NCBI RefSeq assembly: GCF_003672135.1
Contig: NC_039508.1
Location: forward strand, 13,713,945-13,777,944
Origin: Ooceraea biroi
Taxonomy: Eukaryota; Arthropoda; Insecta; Hymenoptera; Formicidae
Direction: 5' to 3'
Length of the DNA: 64,000 nucleotides
Below are positions 1 through 12,831 of the stretch, piece after piece. The position numbers and the translations under genes were made by a program. Position 1 is the first letter of the stretch; each line of letters opens with the position of its first letter. Under the pieces are notes generated by a model that saw nothing but the letters and a program-made list of their open reading frames with translations, did not search any database and was not told the origin of the DNA.

Positions 1-2568
1 GCCTAGCAACCTCGATCTCTAGGCGGTCGCGTCTCGCCGCGCGCTTGCATTCGGCGGTAGGCCGGACTAATATAGCGATTTTTAATAATTAATAACTCGT
101 TAACTATTGCGAAAATTTCAAAACGGTAAAGGACTTTTCTTCTCAGTTCGATGCGTTCTACCCGTTCACGAGCGCTTCATACACAATTCTGGGACACCAT
201 GTATATATGTGTGTGTAGCGAGTAGTGTTAATACTGTTGTTCGCAACGCGTATTACAATAGTCCGTTCTCTCGTCGCCCTCGCTACCATTCGTTTCGAGT
301 CCATTTTGATACGTGACAATTGCGTAAAGTGGAGATTTCCGCGCTGGTTCAATACGTATATTCTTCACGTTTGATTTATCGGATGTCCGATCGCTCCCCC
401 GCACGTTTCGCACGGCACGTTTTAGCGCTACAAATACGGCTATCTGCTTCACGTCCCCATTTACATCGAATGTGATCTTCACGTTGCGAGGATCAGGAAT
501 CAGACGGCCGTATTTCAATGCTGCATTTCAATGTTGCCGGCAAAAAACGCGCAATCCCGTCTCGCAACGTCTCGTTGCACGCGAGACTCGCCGTCTTAAC
601 TAATCTGCTAATTAGTTTGCTCTGATCAACTAACAGTAAGCCGTGAACAATCTCTTAGGCTAGCTCTATCATCATACATCTAGCAAGCCGTACAATTATT
701 GCACATAATGTCCACTCCTATGACTGGACACGCGTTCAATGCGATATTATTTGTTGTTGCTTTAATCTGTTCTACGTGGCTAACGCTTGCGATATCATTG
801 AATAACATTTAGTGACAATATTACTTCTATGTCATGTCTCATACACATGAAGAAAAATAAAAATTAGGACTGTTTGATTGGGCTCTTTTGTTCGTTCAAT
901 ATATGCACAGTTTTAAAAACGATTACCAAGTTACGGGGTTATACTGTAAACGATATGAGAACGCCTTTATCATAAGTAATAAACATTTATTCGAGAAATA
1001 ATATATTAACCAATGTATAAGTGCACATGTATATAAGTGGAATTCATTTATATGTCAGAAAAAGGAAAGTAGTCGCATTTTTAATCGCATAATTCCATGC
1101 ATCACAATCAAACGAAATGAAACAATGTAGTTGTGATAGATGGATAAAAAAAACATTCGACAAAATTATGAGTATTAAAATTATTCCTCGGGACTGCATC
1201 TATGAAAGCACAACAAACGCATGGAATTTTACTTGAACTGAGATAGAATCGACATGCGATTAAAGAAGAGGCAAAGAAATACATCTCGGGCAGAATATAG
1301 CAAAACGAACTACGTTGTATACTTACGTCGCAAGTATAAAACTTAGTACTACTCAAACATCGATCAATGTGTTTTGAAAGTTACAAATATTTGAATATGT
1401 ACAAAATTATATACAAATTATTTGCTTTCTCTTTTATACATATGATATTTACTACTTTGCCGTCATCTATATCCTCGATAAAAGAGCATGTAAGAAGATG
1501 CACGTCGTCAGCAAGAAGAGATATATAAATAAGTCACATTTTAATATACACATAATCTCACTTTATCAAAATATATCGAGAGAACACGTAACGAGGATAT
1601 AAACGTCGCATGTATACATGTATATATTTATGTGCACGTACATGTGTACATACATATATAATATATATATCGATATATCTGTACATATACAGCAGTATTA
1701 CAAACGTATACAATATATTACACTGTGATGTACATCTCGGAAATAGATATAATTTTTACATACTATTCTACAAGAACTGAATCTACATAACGTGTTTCAC
1801 AGTTTAAGGGAAAACATACATGATAGTGTAATTTTTTGGAGAAAGTGCATTTGCACCAACTCCATACCTCTTTTGACGGTTTTTGATTTCGTGGTATCGT
1901 GTAATTTGTAATCTGCAAAGTCAACACATGTTCACAGTGTCGCCTTTTCGCGCACACGCTAATAATAATACTTATCAAAATCCCGGCATAATCCGTGTAA
2001 ATATAGTATTTTGGATGGAATGCTTTTCTTCATCGGAATCGCGATTAGTCGCTTGAACTCTCACTTTTGAAAACCGCATGGCAAGATAGGAATGTAATAA
2101 AATCCTTACTAGGCTAGTTAAATCATGTCGCTATAATATAAAAACTTGTATAAACCGATAGCAAAAAAAATTCATTAATACTGTGTGTCGCGTTATCGTT
2201 ACTCTCTTCAGCATTCATTTTGATTCATCTAGCGGAATTAGATTCCGGTCTGAAATTTTGCATCTGTTTTGTTGCATCCATTATCAATTCCTCGACATTT
2301 CAAGTTAGGTTGCAGTAAAAATATCTAATCAAAATATCGTCTAGTAAAATCGAATTCAACTATATCGTTCAACTAAAGATAATGGACGATTTGGCTAAAA
2401 ACGTTAATACTGCACAAACTAAGCATGTTACATGGTCCAGACCTTACATTATGAATAAAGAGATCAAATTAGTAGCAAATGAGATTCACCTATGATCAGG
2501 AATTGCGCAAGATTATACATTCCGTAAAGCGGTTACTCTCTCTCTCTTTCCCTCTGCCGTGTTTTAAT
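1..2568. other. AT-rich non-coding stretch, in part the probable LIMK1 3' UTR
   Basis: No reading frame here has coding character. The first 600 bases are relatively GC-rich and could belong to a promoter or exon of a gene outside the window. Bases 800 to 2500 are AT-rich with runs of alternating TA/CA around 1620 to 1700. The part next to 2569 lies directly downstream of the LIMK1 stop codon on the minus strand and is probably its 3' UTR. I could not fix a polyadenylation site. Confidence 0.5.
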
Positions 2569-5500
2569 TCACAAAGCGGTACTCTCTATCGGCGACGTTG
2601 GGCGGTTGGGACGATTGGGCGTGCAGCACCTTTCGGGAGTATGGCACAAGTCGGGCGTATGCCGGCCGTCTCTTATCTGCGCCAAATCGACATCCGCGAA
2701 GAAATCGCTCTTCATAGTGCCGAGTGCACTGTCGGAGCCGAAGCTATCCTGCCTGCAGATATCGACACCCTTGTAGCACCCAGTGTAATCGACCAGACAG
2801 TTGGGCGTCGTCTTCAGGTCGCCATAAATGGACGAAGTCATCGGGTTTTTTGTATCATCACCCATCGATTTGGCTACAACCGTGTGATTACCGTCGCTAT
2901 TTATATTCTGTCTGTCAGGTATGATGAAATCGTCCTGCTTTGAGATACTAGAGTTGGAATAAAGACTGTCAGTATGGTACAGACCTGTGCTTGGTTTTCT
3001 GAGAGCGTCATTCTTGCGGAAGTCGTCCTCTGTGAATGTGTTGAATGGTGAATAATCCTTGTATTTAGACGTGCCGTCCAACACCGTGAGGCTGCCCTGT
3101 CTCGACAAGATACTACTGACATCGGATAGGTTGCTCTCCTGTCGGGACAACCTACCCTTTACGTCCTCGTTCCCTACAACGTTCCCGTGGCTCGGTGGGA
3201 TTTTTGACCCTACGGACTTCTGCAACGGTGAAACGCCATCGATTTTGTCCTTGGCAATCTCTCTGCTGGAAAACGCGTTCTTCGACATCTCCTTGGTCGG
3301 CGATATCTTCGTTCTTCGCAGATACGATCCGGAGGATGACTTGGTGCCTTCGCCGGTCGCTTTCTTCGCATCAGTCTCACCGCAGTTTGCGCCGTTTCGA
3401 TTATTAATCGCTTTATTCTCCTTCTCCAGGGTGCCGATAGATTTCCCGATTTGCTTCAGGTACGAACCGACGGAGTTTGCGGCATCCGGTATCTTGAACT
3501 TGCCCTCCGACTTTGTCTTATGACTACCGCTCGTATCATTAGACTTCTCCGTCGGTTTGTGTTTTAGGCTGTTGTTGATCTTGTACGAGCCTTTGCTGTC
3601 GATTATGTACTCCGGAGCATCGGAAACCGCACACGGACTTGCGCTTCCCACATACTTAATCTTTTCGACAGTGGGTACTCGGGTCAAATTATACTCGTTC
3701 GCCTCGATCTGTCTCGGATACGTCTCCTGCTTCGTGTAAGCGTAGGTGTTTGGAATGTCGGGGGATGTGTCCTTTACCTTGACGTTATTGTTCCGCAAAT
3801 ATCGCCCGCTGAAACCACTGGAATCGGACGAGATCACGATCTCGGGTTTCTCCTTGTCGGATACAAGCTCTTTTGATTTGGAATTTTGTCTCGAGTAACG
3901 GCCCGCGTTACCCGAAGCGTCGTTGCTCTTGCTGCTTTGTCTCGTGTACCTGTTACGCGGGCTCACAACTTCAGGCACGTGAAGCGTGTTAGCCGGTAGT
4001 ACGGGTTCGACCTCGCGTTCTAGCGTGCTGTCGTCGCAGCCGCTGGACCGCTTCTTCTCCTGATGCACCTGACCCTCCTTGATAGGCTTCAACTGCGGCG
4101 CCAGAGTTTCCGGGGTGGTGGACTCGCTGCTGCTTGGACTCGGTCCTTTATAATTTCTGATATCGAAATCCAGATCCGCCGGCAATTCCGCACCTACCGA
4201 CAAATGCATCGCTAGGCCTTCCAGCCAAACTTCCATGACTTCGAACGGCGGTCTCTTGTCGGGATTCAGGTCGCAGCAAAGAAACGCGATCATGTAAAAC
4301 GTTTCGGGACAATTGGAGCAGAATTTCTCCTTGAAGACATTTTGATTCAAGCCGAAATCCGATGATCTGGGCAAGTAGTCGGGATCTGCCTGGACCCGAC
4401 CTATGATCTCGCAGACGACGATGCCGAAGCTGAATATGTCCACTTTCTCGTCATACTTGTTGCCCTTCATCATTTCGGGCGCCATCCAATAGGGATTCCC
4501 GACAACCGTGTATCGTTTTTTCCGCTCTTTCTTCGAGGCTTTCGTTTCCCCGTCGGAATGCCGATTGTACTTCCGATTATCCGGCGAGCTGCCATTCTGA
4601 ATGATTCTCGCCAGGCCAAAATCGGCAACGACCACAGTCTTATCCTCGCGAACGAGACAATTGTGCGAATTCAAGTCGCGATGAATGATGTTCATCGAAT
4701 GTAGATAAGCCATGCCGGCAGCAATGTCTTTCGCGAAAGACGTACGCTGTTCCCACGGCAATGGTTCGTTCGTATCGTGCAGCAGGGCTCTCAACGTGCC
4801 GCCCGCTATGTATTCGGTTACCAAATGCAGTTTCTTCTCCTTGTAAAGCACACCGATAAATCGAAGAACGTTGTTATGGTGCAACGAGCGTAGTACTGCA
4901 ACCTGTTGAATTGTTTCCAAACGAAAGGATGCGTAAGACAACTCGAAAGTAACAGCGATTTAATACTAGGACGCTCAAAATCAAGGTATTAAATTGTACG
5001 TGCATCAAACGTACTCGCATTTTTTTTAAATTTTATTCTATTTGCGATTCTTTTCGAATATAGAACATAAAAGAGAGTTACCTCTTTCAGAAAGTTCTTC
5101 TGCGCATCCTCGTCGACTCGGTACAACTCCTTAAGGACCATCACCTCGTCCGTGTCGCGATGCGTCACTTTGAAAACTTGTCCAAAGAACCCTTTGCCCA
5201 GGAGCTCGCCCTTCACCAGATCGCTCGCACGGAATATTCTCTGATTCTTTGGCTCTACGCGGAAAGATCTAGTGCGGCTCAGGTCGTAAGTAGGATTCGT
5301 CGGAGCAGATCTGCAAGGGAATTCGATTTAACAGATCGTAGCATGATTAGTGAAGATCGCAGTGCGATCAACTTACCCATCAAGCAGTCGCGACATAGAA
5401 CTGCTGCGTTCCTTGTGCATCGGGTCTCTCGTTCTTCGTAGCTGTCGGCTGCGTGCACCGCTCATGTAACCCTCGTCCCGGCGCTTGAACAATCGCTCTT

Positions 5501-8408
5501 TGCCTTCGGGACTCGTTCTGGGACTGCCGACGCATGTTAGCATCGCCGAGGATGGTGAGCAGAACGTGGGTCGCCGTGATACCGCATCTGGGTCGTGCTC
5601 GATAGTCAACTGAAATAGCAAACGTATTTATTAATCGTTTGTGCCAAACCCAATGCGCCAATGGAACGTTACGTTTTGGTTTACTATACGTGGGCTTACT
5701 TGTAAAACTGTATCTGAATATTGTATGAGATTCTCGATATTTTCCACCGGCTGGTCTTTCACGGGGGTGCCATTCACTTCCAAGATTCGGTCGCCAATGT
5801 GTAACGATATAAGATCACTGGACATGTTCAATCTGTAACATTAATTTCATGAGGTGTTATCGTCGCCGACCACCACAAAGATGACGAGACATGCAAATGT
5901 TTGCATGCATTATGTTCTCCTCAGTGTAACGCAGCCACATAAAATATAATACACCTTATGATAGTAATGCTAGGATACAATGGGACAGTTCAAACATTGA
6001 TAATGATGACTGGAAAAACGTCACAGATTAAGAATTATATCATATGCAAAAATATGATAATCGAAAATTCTTGCAGTCAATTATATTCAGTAAAAAATTC
6101 TCGCTTATATTTGTTACGCAAGGTAAAACAAGGGGATCTATTAGGAAGCATTGAAAGCACAAGATACAGCATTTATACATGGTATCATGGATTCAAGTTT
6201 ACAGTTAAATTATAATTCCATATCCACCGCGTGTTTTAAACAATGATGTATACAAAAGCGATTAATACCTGTAATCGTTTAACACAATTACCTAAACGCA
6301 TTTTACTGATATAAACTGTCACTTCTTGTAAACTATAAAGCATGCATTTGGTAAAAAGGATAATCATAATACGTAATTAGAACGTAACGTATTAAAATGG
6401 CTATCACGTATTGGTGAAAAATTGCACAGTATTTTATGTTCCCACACGTGATTAACGTAACCACTACTAAGACGTGAATACAATCCGCAGGATTAGCGAT
6501 ATGTAGTGCATATTATTGATTTGTTATGCAATACCTATGATTAGAGAAGTGGCAGCATAGCCTAAATAGGACCTCCATCACAGAGGCCAGCAGCTTACTG
6601 ATCTTTCCACGAACATTTCTCATTAACCTGCATTTTAGTTGAATGTTATTAGAGGCTAATATTTATTTATACCAACACTCTTAAATAATCATCGAGACTG
6701 TCATGCATTGTTAAGTATTTTAGAAAAGCAACTGTCTTTTGAGACATGTGTAACCCTGGGGAATGAAGAAATCCAACTCTGCTCTACTTTTATTTTGCAT
6801 GTGATAATTCCGCCTATATCTACATGAATCTCAATCCAAATCCAGAAAATCTGATTTACGTTTCAAAATCGTTTACGATCGCGGTTTACGAGAGGCGCAA
6901 TGGAATATCTATGAATGCAAGGAATATATTCTCTGTACGTACTCTGAAATGCGCAGCAAAGCGCCGCAACTGCGGGGACTGGGAGTTGTGTCTAGTGTGA
7001 GTTTGATTCCCCTCTGCTTATCCGGATCGGTCGTGCTGGGTGGTATTTCGACCAGCCTGATGCTGTGCGGTTTCCTGGCGAACGGGTGGTTCGCCGTCCT
7101 GTTGAGCGGCTGCATCTGCCGCTTGTAGCACACCCCGCAGTACAACTTGGACCGCTCGACGAGCGCGTAGCTCTCGCCATCGCCGATGAACGCACTGCAT
7201 GAAGTACAGGCGAAGCATTCTGGATGGAATTTGTGATCGCCCGCCAGCATGACGGGGCCTGTGATGATCTGGCCGCAGCCCTGGCACGCTTCGCCGTAAG
7301 CGGCCCAGTAATCGTCTTTGCAAAAGAGCAAGCCATCTTTCTCAAAGTACCAGGAGGATAGGCCAATATCGCATGCCGAACACCTGGAAGATGTGAAAAC
7401 AGAATGCGATCAATGATTTTTAATTATGTTTTATGATACATGTCATTTTGTTAAAAAGTACATTAGTATCTTTACCGGAAACAATCAATGTGCCATTCCT
7501 GATTTAATGCCTGTATAAATTCATCTTCATCAATAGCATTGAGACAACCAGCACATATTAATGTCCCCCCACACTCTCCACCTCCTGGATCTAAAAAAAT
7601 ATCATTAACAAATACACCATTGAATTGCATCAAAAAATTAAATTTAAAAGTTAAACTTCAAAATCTACAACTTGAACTGAGTCTTCACACAAATAAATGC
7701 CACGTAAACTGTAAGTTAATTATCAAGTAATGATATAGCAACACTATATATATTTCATACACAATATTGTGATATATGTACTGTATTAAAATAACGTCGT
7801 TCTAAATTGCCACAAGGAAAAGTTTTAAAAAATTATGTTTATTTATGTCAACATATTATTTTAATAATTATTATTTCCAAAACGACATTCATTTCAATAC
7901 GTTGCACTAATACTTAAAAACTCTCTGTTATAAATGTATATCACGCAACAAACAATCAATCCTAAGGAGAAAAGGGCGAGCTTGAGGGATGCGTCTCGGG
8001 AAAGAAACGTGAATCATGTTTGACATTAGGCACTCGATCGGGCGAACAATCAAGCAGCTGACACCGATTGCAGCGTGACGCGGAACTGCTGGAGGGACGC
8101 GGCACTTGGCGTTTCGCGACGACAAACGCAGATCGCGTTTGTCGCGGATCGTGAGAGCGCAACGCGGAGAGGAGAACGCGTAAATAAACTTATTAATGCG
8201 GAAGCGTGGGCAAAGAGAGACACGGAAGGTAGGACGCCCACGCGACGCACGACGCACTCAGCAACGTTTCGTCGACAGCGCGTTGCGCGAGCACCGAATC
8301 GTCGCCACGATGTCCATCCTGTTGTCACAATCGTCACGTACTCGCTGGTGACAGCGCGACGCCGTTTTTCCCCGAAAAAGACCTACCGTTTGTCGAAACT
8401 TCATCCAT
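2569..8408 (-). CDS. LIMK1: LIM domain kinase 1 (two LIM, PDZ, kinase, long Ser-rich tail)
   Basis: Seven exons in order: 8387-8408, 7476-7590, 6943-7383, 5700-5832, 5377-5609, 5082-5310, 2569-4902, giving 1168 residues. LIM1 (about residues 21-74) has CAGC, WHIDC and CSAC zinc ligands. LIM2 (about 80-133) starts CQGC. A PDZ domain follows (about 155-235, GDRILEVNG). The kinase (about 345-625) has the glycine loop GKGFFGQ, VLKEL lysine, HRDLNSHN catalytic loop typical of LIMK/TESK, DFGLAR, and an activation loop KKRYTVVGNPYW whose Thr matches the site phosphorylated by PAK/ROCK. The family phosphorylates cofilin to stabilise actin filaments. The start is a 22-nt exon, MDEVSTN plus one base, whose donor GTAGGT joins in phase to the LIM1 exon. 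The tail beyond about residue 640 is long, disordered and serine-rich. The kinase assignment is very secure and exon 1 is moderately secure. Confidence 0.95.
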
Positions 8409-9638
8409 CACGACACGTACGATCGACCACGATTAACACACTCCCACTCCGCTCCGCTCACTGGGCGCGGGATTCGCGTAGATTCGAGCAAGATTTGAAG
8501 AATCGCGATCGCAGTGACTCGTCGCCACGATGCGGGCAACGTTCGAAGCGACCGGCGCGACAGTTTGACTTGGCACAGCGGTATTATCGAGGAGTCGAAG
8601 ATCTGCACATGCAAAATGTGGATAAATTGCAAGACCAAGGTAAAGCCTTTGGTATCAATCAATAGAAAGCGAGACAGTCCTTCGTTTAGATGTGTATTTC
8701 ATTCTGTACAATTTTTCATCTATTTATAAATATTTTCTCAGTGTAGAGTCGTCTTATGTTCGCAATTTATTATTTGAGCCTCCTGTTAATGCTTTATTAC
8801 GAAAATAGCAAACTACTTGTTGAGATATTGGTATAGTTTCGTAAATAACATCGTACATTGACGATTTGTTCCCATTATAGAAATTAATAGTAAAGTGTAA
8901 AAATTCATTAATATTTAATATTTAATCAAAAGTAATTTCTGTCTTAAAATTATCTATCTTTGTGAGTATGATACCTCAAATCTGGTTAATAAATACGAGG
9001 TATACGCTATTCAATTAGAGATATCTTTGTATACAGACTAGACTAATATAAAAATATTAATATAATTACAATAAACCAAACGTTTATGGCACATTAATTT
9101 ATGACATACTATGTAAAATAACGTATAGTTATTAACATAATTTCAAATATTCGGGTGAAATACTTATTTGTTAAAAATAATAGTAACTATGGAAAAGATA
9201 ATGTCGTGTCATGTTGCTACCAACGCTTATAACGAGCAACCCTGTTTCTCTTTATAAATATTTCTATAAAATTCGCAGAATAATTTTATCCCATTAGCAT
9301 AAAAAAAATCTCGAGATGGCGGAATATCTTTTCTATCGAAGAGAAACTTGATAGAAAGCATAGCCATCAAAATGAATTGTAATCGATATATACAGAATAA
9401 CTCCGCTCTGTAACTCCGCAGTCAGTGCTCCGCTGTTCCGAACGATATTTGCAGTTATTACGAAAAACTTGGATGCTTTCATGTAACTTCTAAGAATGCA
9501 TGCGCGACAGTAAGGACGACAATTTGATATGCAACAGATAATGCGGTGTCTATGATCGTCATATTTTCATCGCATGTTGTACCCTTCTCTTCTACGAGCT
9601 TCCGTCTTTTTTAAGGCGTCCTTCTGTCGCTTCCGAAT
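8409..9638. other. LIMK1 upstream region (GC-rich to 8620) and AT-rich spacer
   Basis: Bases 8000 to 8620 are CpG-rich, in contrast with the AT-rich DNA on both sides. With the LIMK1 start at 8408, this fits its promoter and 5' UTR. Open frames here, such as plus strand 8075-8665, look like chance frames in GC-rich DNA. From 8700 to 9600 I see only AT-rich sequence between LIMK1 and the 3' end of the phospholipase gene. Confidence 0.45.
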
Positions 9639-11247
9639 TCATAGGTTCATATTCAGCCGAATCAGAGGCACGTACTTATCGCTAGGTCGGAACTTATACT
9701 GCGAGCACAACCGATCGGACACAGCCTCCGCGTAACCATTCCTGCAATAAATTTTACCAATCAGAATCAAACAGATCACTAAAGTTTTCAATTTACAAAC
9801 CATTTGCCAGTATTGGAAATTAGCACTAGAAATTAGTCTATGATAGAATAGGCGAGAACCTTCACCAGAGCACAAGAATTGTTAGACAGAGATTGAAAAG
9901 CCAGTTGTGCAGAACCGTCACCAAACCCACGTATTAAATTAAAAAAAAAATATACATTTACAAGATTCTGTTTATAGTCCGAAATTTGTTGGAATAAATG
10001 ACAAGGCATTTTGCTGGAAGTTTCTCCGCCTGAATAGAAGATTCCTAAGCACGAAGGACAACGTCATCAACTGCAGTGGTCGGAATCTTCGACCCTCCAA
10101 TAATTCGTTCGAATAATAGAACGGAGAGTTTTCCCATTGAAGGATGCAACTAAAATGAATCTACGTAAATATGTAACGACAGACAGGTATGTTTTTTTAA
10201 TTTAAATAATTTAAAATGTTTTAATTGAATACACGTCTTAGCCCTTCCTGACTGCAGGAGACAAACTTTAAAATTTAAATGAATATATATATATTGGAAA
10301 AATATGCGTGTATATATAATGGACGAATGAATTAAACAAATTCTATTTTTCGTAATAGGAAACACGTACCTTTGCCATTGCGAGCACGGTCGTCGCTCCT
10401 TGAAACATGTGACTTGAATGACGTTGAAGAAAAGCGCGCCGAGCGTGTTAGCCACCTCAGTATTGAGATTCTGCAAACACTTGCGGAACCTGGCGTCGCA
10501 ATCGCAATGTGAACGAGTAAACGGCGAGTTATTGCATATACCATGTATGCACTGTTGTGGCGCTATCGTGGAGGGACAATGGTCGTGTTCTCTGCAGCAG
10601 GCGTCCTCGGCCGAATGTTGGCCAAGATCGTCGTACGAGTTGGCCACATTGCCCGGTCCGCACCACTTCGTACCCGGATATATCAGACCGCCACCAGGCG
10701 CTTGATTCTGAACAAATCATTTTATTAATTTTGTGAAATATAATCCAGCACTCAAATTATCTCTTGAGGAAAATTCAAAAGCGGGTGACCATATCCAGCA
10801 AGAAATATTTTAAGAAATAGAAAAGATTAACGAGTAGTGTTGATCTCATAAATTACAATGTAACATCTTTTTAAAATTTTTAAAATTTTATTTAATCATA
10901 TTATATGAGACGCTCGCGTGAGATACTTAATCCCTAAAAATAAGCAGCGTGCAGTTCACCTTGCCCTTGTTTCGTGAAGCTTTGCAGGTCTCTTCAAGAT
11001 CAGCGACGAGATTGCTGGAAATTTGTTGAACCTTTCTGGGATCCGCGCCGAGAACCATCCTCTGGATGACTCCTCGATCGTTGTAAAGAGCGCAGAACGG
11101 TGCATCGGCATTCAGTTCCACCATCCTGGACATCGTGGTATCGGCGACCAACACACTCGCTCCGATCCTCTGTGTCCAGAAGATCGGCAGGATGCCGAGC
11201 AACGCAGCGAGCATCTGCCAACGATAAGAAAGAATAAGTCGAACCAT
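9639..11247 (-). CDS. Group III (bee-type) secreted phospholipase A2
   Basis: Three exons: 10960-11247, 10370-10707, 9639-9741, giving 242 residues. The enzyme hydrolyses the sn-2 ester of phospholipids using calcium. A calcium-loop motif WCGPGN is followed by the CCREHDHC active site, with the His-Asp pair seen in group III enzymes, and a cysteine cluster HCDCDARFRKCL. The N-terminal part carries a hydrophobic signal segment (about residues 12-25) and roughly 60 residues before the catalytic domain. Such an extension is usual in non-venom insect relatives and absent from the short venom forms, so a digestive, immune or reproductive role is as likely as venom use. An upstream in-frame codon at 11358 was rejected because a TATA-like element at about 11312-11322 lies between it and 11247. 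No break is seen, and the catalytic residues are present. Confidence 0.92.
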
Positions 11248-11311
11248 TCCAGACCGGTTGTGAGATTCAACTGACGATATTTCGGCGGCGATATAGTCTC
11301 TCGTGCCACTA

Positions 11312-11322
11312 CCATATATAAA
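11312..11322 (-). promoter_or_regulatory. TATA-like box of the phospholipase A2 gene
   Basis: On the minus strand this reads TTTATATATGG, about 65 to 75 bases before the chosen ATG at 11247. The spacing allows a start of transcription near 11285 and a short 5' UTR. It is a motif call only. Confidence 0.4.
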
Positions 11323-12027
11323 CAAGGAACAAAAGCGCGAAGGCAAGTTGTTTAGCAAGTGACCTTCGCCTCAAGTGTTTTTTTTTTAGAGTTTCTGCTC
11401 CCAAGAGAAAAAGGAAGAAAAATCACATATTCAAGTTAAACATCAAGTACTGGTCAGGATAAATGCTTGACCGCAATTTTAAATATCGTTCTCTGATTCC
11501 GTCAAGGCCGCTATTGATTTAACGCATTCTGACAGGAATAGAAGCAAATGAACAGAGCTACCAGTGTACGATACAGTTAATCAATATTAAAAGCATTCGT
11601 CTCCTTGTGTATAATTAACACAAATTGAAGCTACGAATTTGTTTAGTGATTAACGATACGTCACACCATAGCGTCTCCACATACGGTCCAAAACTTCTCG
11701 GCGTGTCATCGAATAATGTTAATTTTCTCATAAGGAAAAAATTAGCGAGCATGCGTGGATCATTATCACGTTACCATTTTATGTTTACTCGAATGCGAAA
11801 GCGAGAACGTAATCGCCAAAATGATCAAAACCGTGATAAAAATCTACAAAACAAAATCGAAGAGCAAAGGATGGAGGGGTAGTGCAAGTTCTCGCCTCTT
11901 TCAGCGGATACATTCAATTCTGAGAATCGAACTAGTCTGCGACCTCGGTTTGGTTTGGGTCGTTTTAATTCAGGCCGATCGCGAAAACGAGAGTGCGTAC
12001 ACCGGAAGGGATTACGCGCGTAACCCA

Positions 12028-12117
12028 CGATGTGGGTCAACGAGATTCATTGGCGAACTTGTCTCTTGAACCTGTGCAGGATCGCTTTACACCTAATTCA
12101 CGTGGTCTGGACGACTG
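12028..12117. repeat. Diverged direct repeat, copy A
   Basis: Core 12028-12075 matches 12723-12773 (copy B) at nearly every base apart from a 3-bp indel and a few substitutions. It shares the string GAACTTGTCTCTTGAACCTG. After about 30 unrelated bases a second block, GTCTGGACGACTG at 12105-12117, is also shared in the same order. A looser third block rich in TTATTATCAA follows. It matches no transposon or RNA family that I recognise. Confidence 0.7.
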
Positions 12118-12722
12118 GACTTGGTCATCATCGCACCGGCTCATTACGAATCACTATTATCAAGTCATCAAATCTATTTGCTTCGCTCTCGTGTCTGGCA
12201 AATTCACGCGGTTTTAGCGTTTCCGATCATTTCACGTGTTAGTTGTCTTCTCATTTAATATAATGATACATTGCTGTCCTGAGTCACACAATAACTTTGT
12301 TAAGGCGTTTAATATCCTTTGCAATTTTTAGAAAGTAAACGATAAAATCTTTACGAAATGTTTTACACCATTAAGCAATAGCTGCAGGTGGAGAAACATC
12401 AAGTTGCCCGTTGCGACATAAAGAAGGTGTTGCAACGCAAAGCTACCAAGATAAATTGATCATCTCTCTTAAATTTCGAAGCCCCTTATTTGTCCATTTT
12501 GTGCTCGCTCGGGGATCAAGTTTGAAATTAATATACATAACGCACTCAGTCTCTGTAGAATTGTGTTGTAAACAATTTTCAGTAACATTTATTCAGACTA
12601 TTATTATATATATGTTCAGCGAATCCTCTTCCGTAAGAAAATACGGATTATCGGATTACGGAGCTATAAAGGATACGTGTATCATTGACTTCTACGTTTT
12701 CAGGTATAGCTTGCACAATTGG

Positions 12723-12831
12723 CGATGTGGGTCAACGAGGGGAATCATTGTCGAACTTGTCTCTTGAACCTGTATGTTGATGTATGTCAGCAGGTCAATT
12801 CTATTATAATTGGACGCAGTCTGGACGACTG
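12723..12831. repeat. Diverged direct repeat, copy B
   Basis: Second copy of the block at 12028-12117, 695 bases downstream and in the same orientation. The core is 12723-12773 and the second block, GTCTGGACGACTG, is 12819-12831. The gap between core and second block is 46 bases here against about 30 in copy A, so the conserved blocks are kept while the spacer has changed. Confidence 0.7.

Noticed and set aside
8075..8665. 196-codon plus-strand frame
   Set aside because: Arg-rich chance frame in the CpG-rich LIMK1 promoter region, antisense to the LIMK1 start exon.
11248..11358. Upstream in-frame start for the phospholipase gene
   Set aside because: It would place the start before the TATA-like element and add 37 residues ahead of the signal segment.
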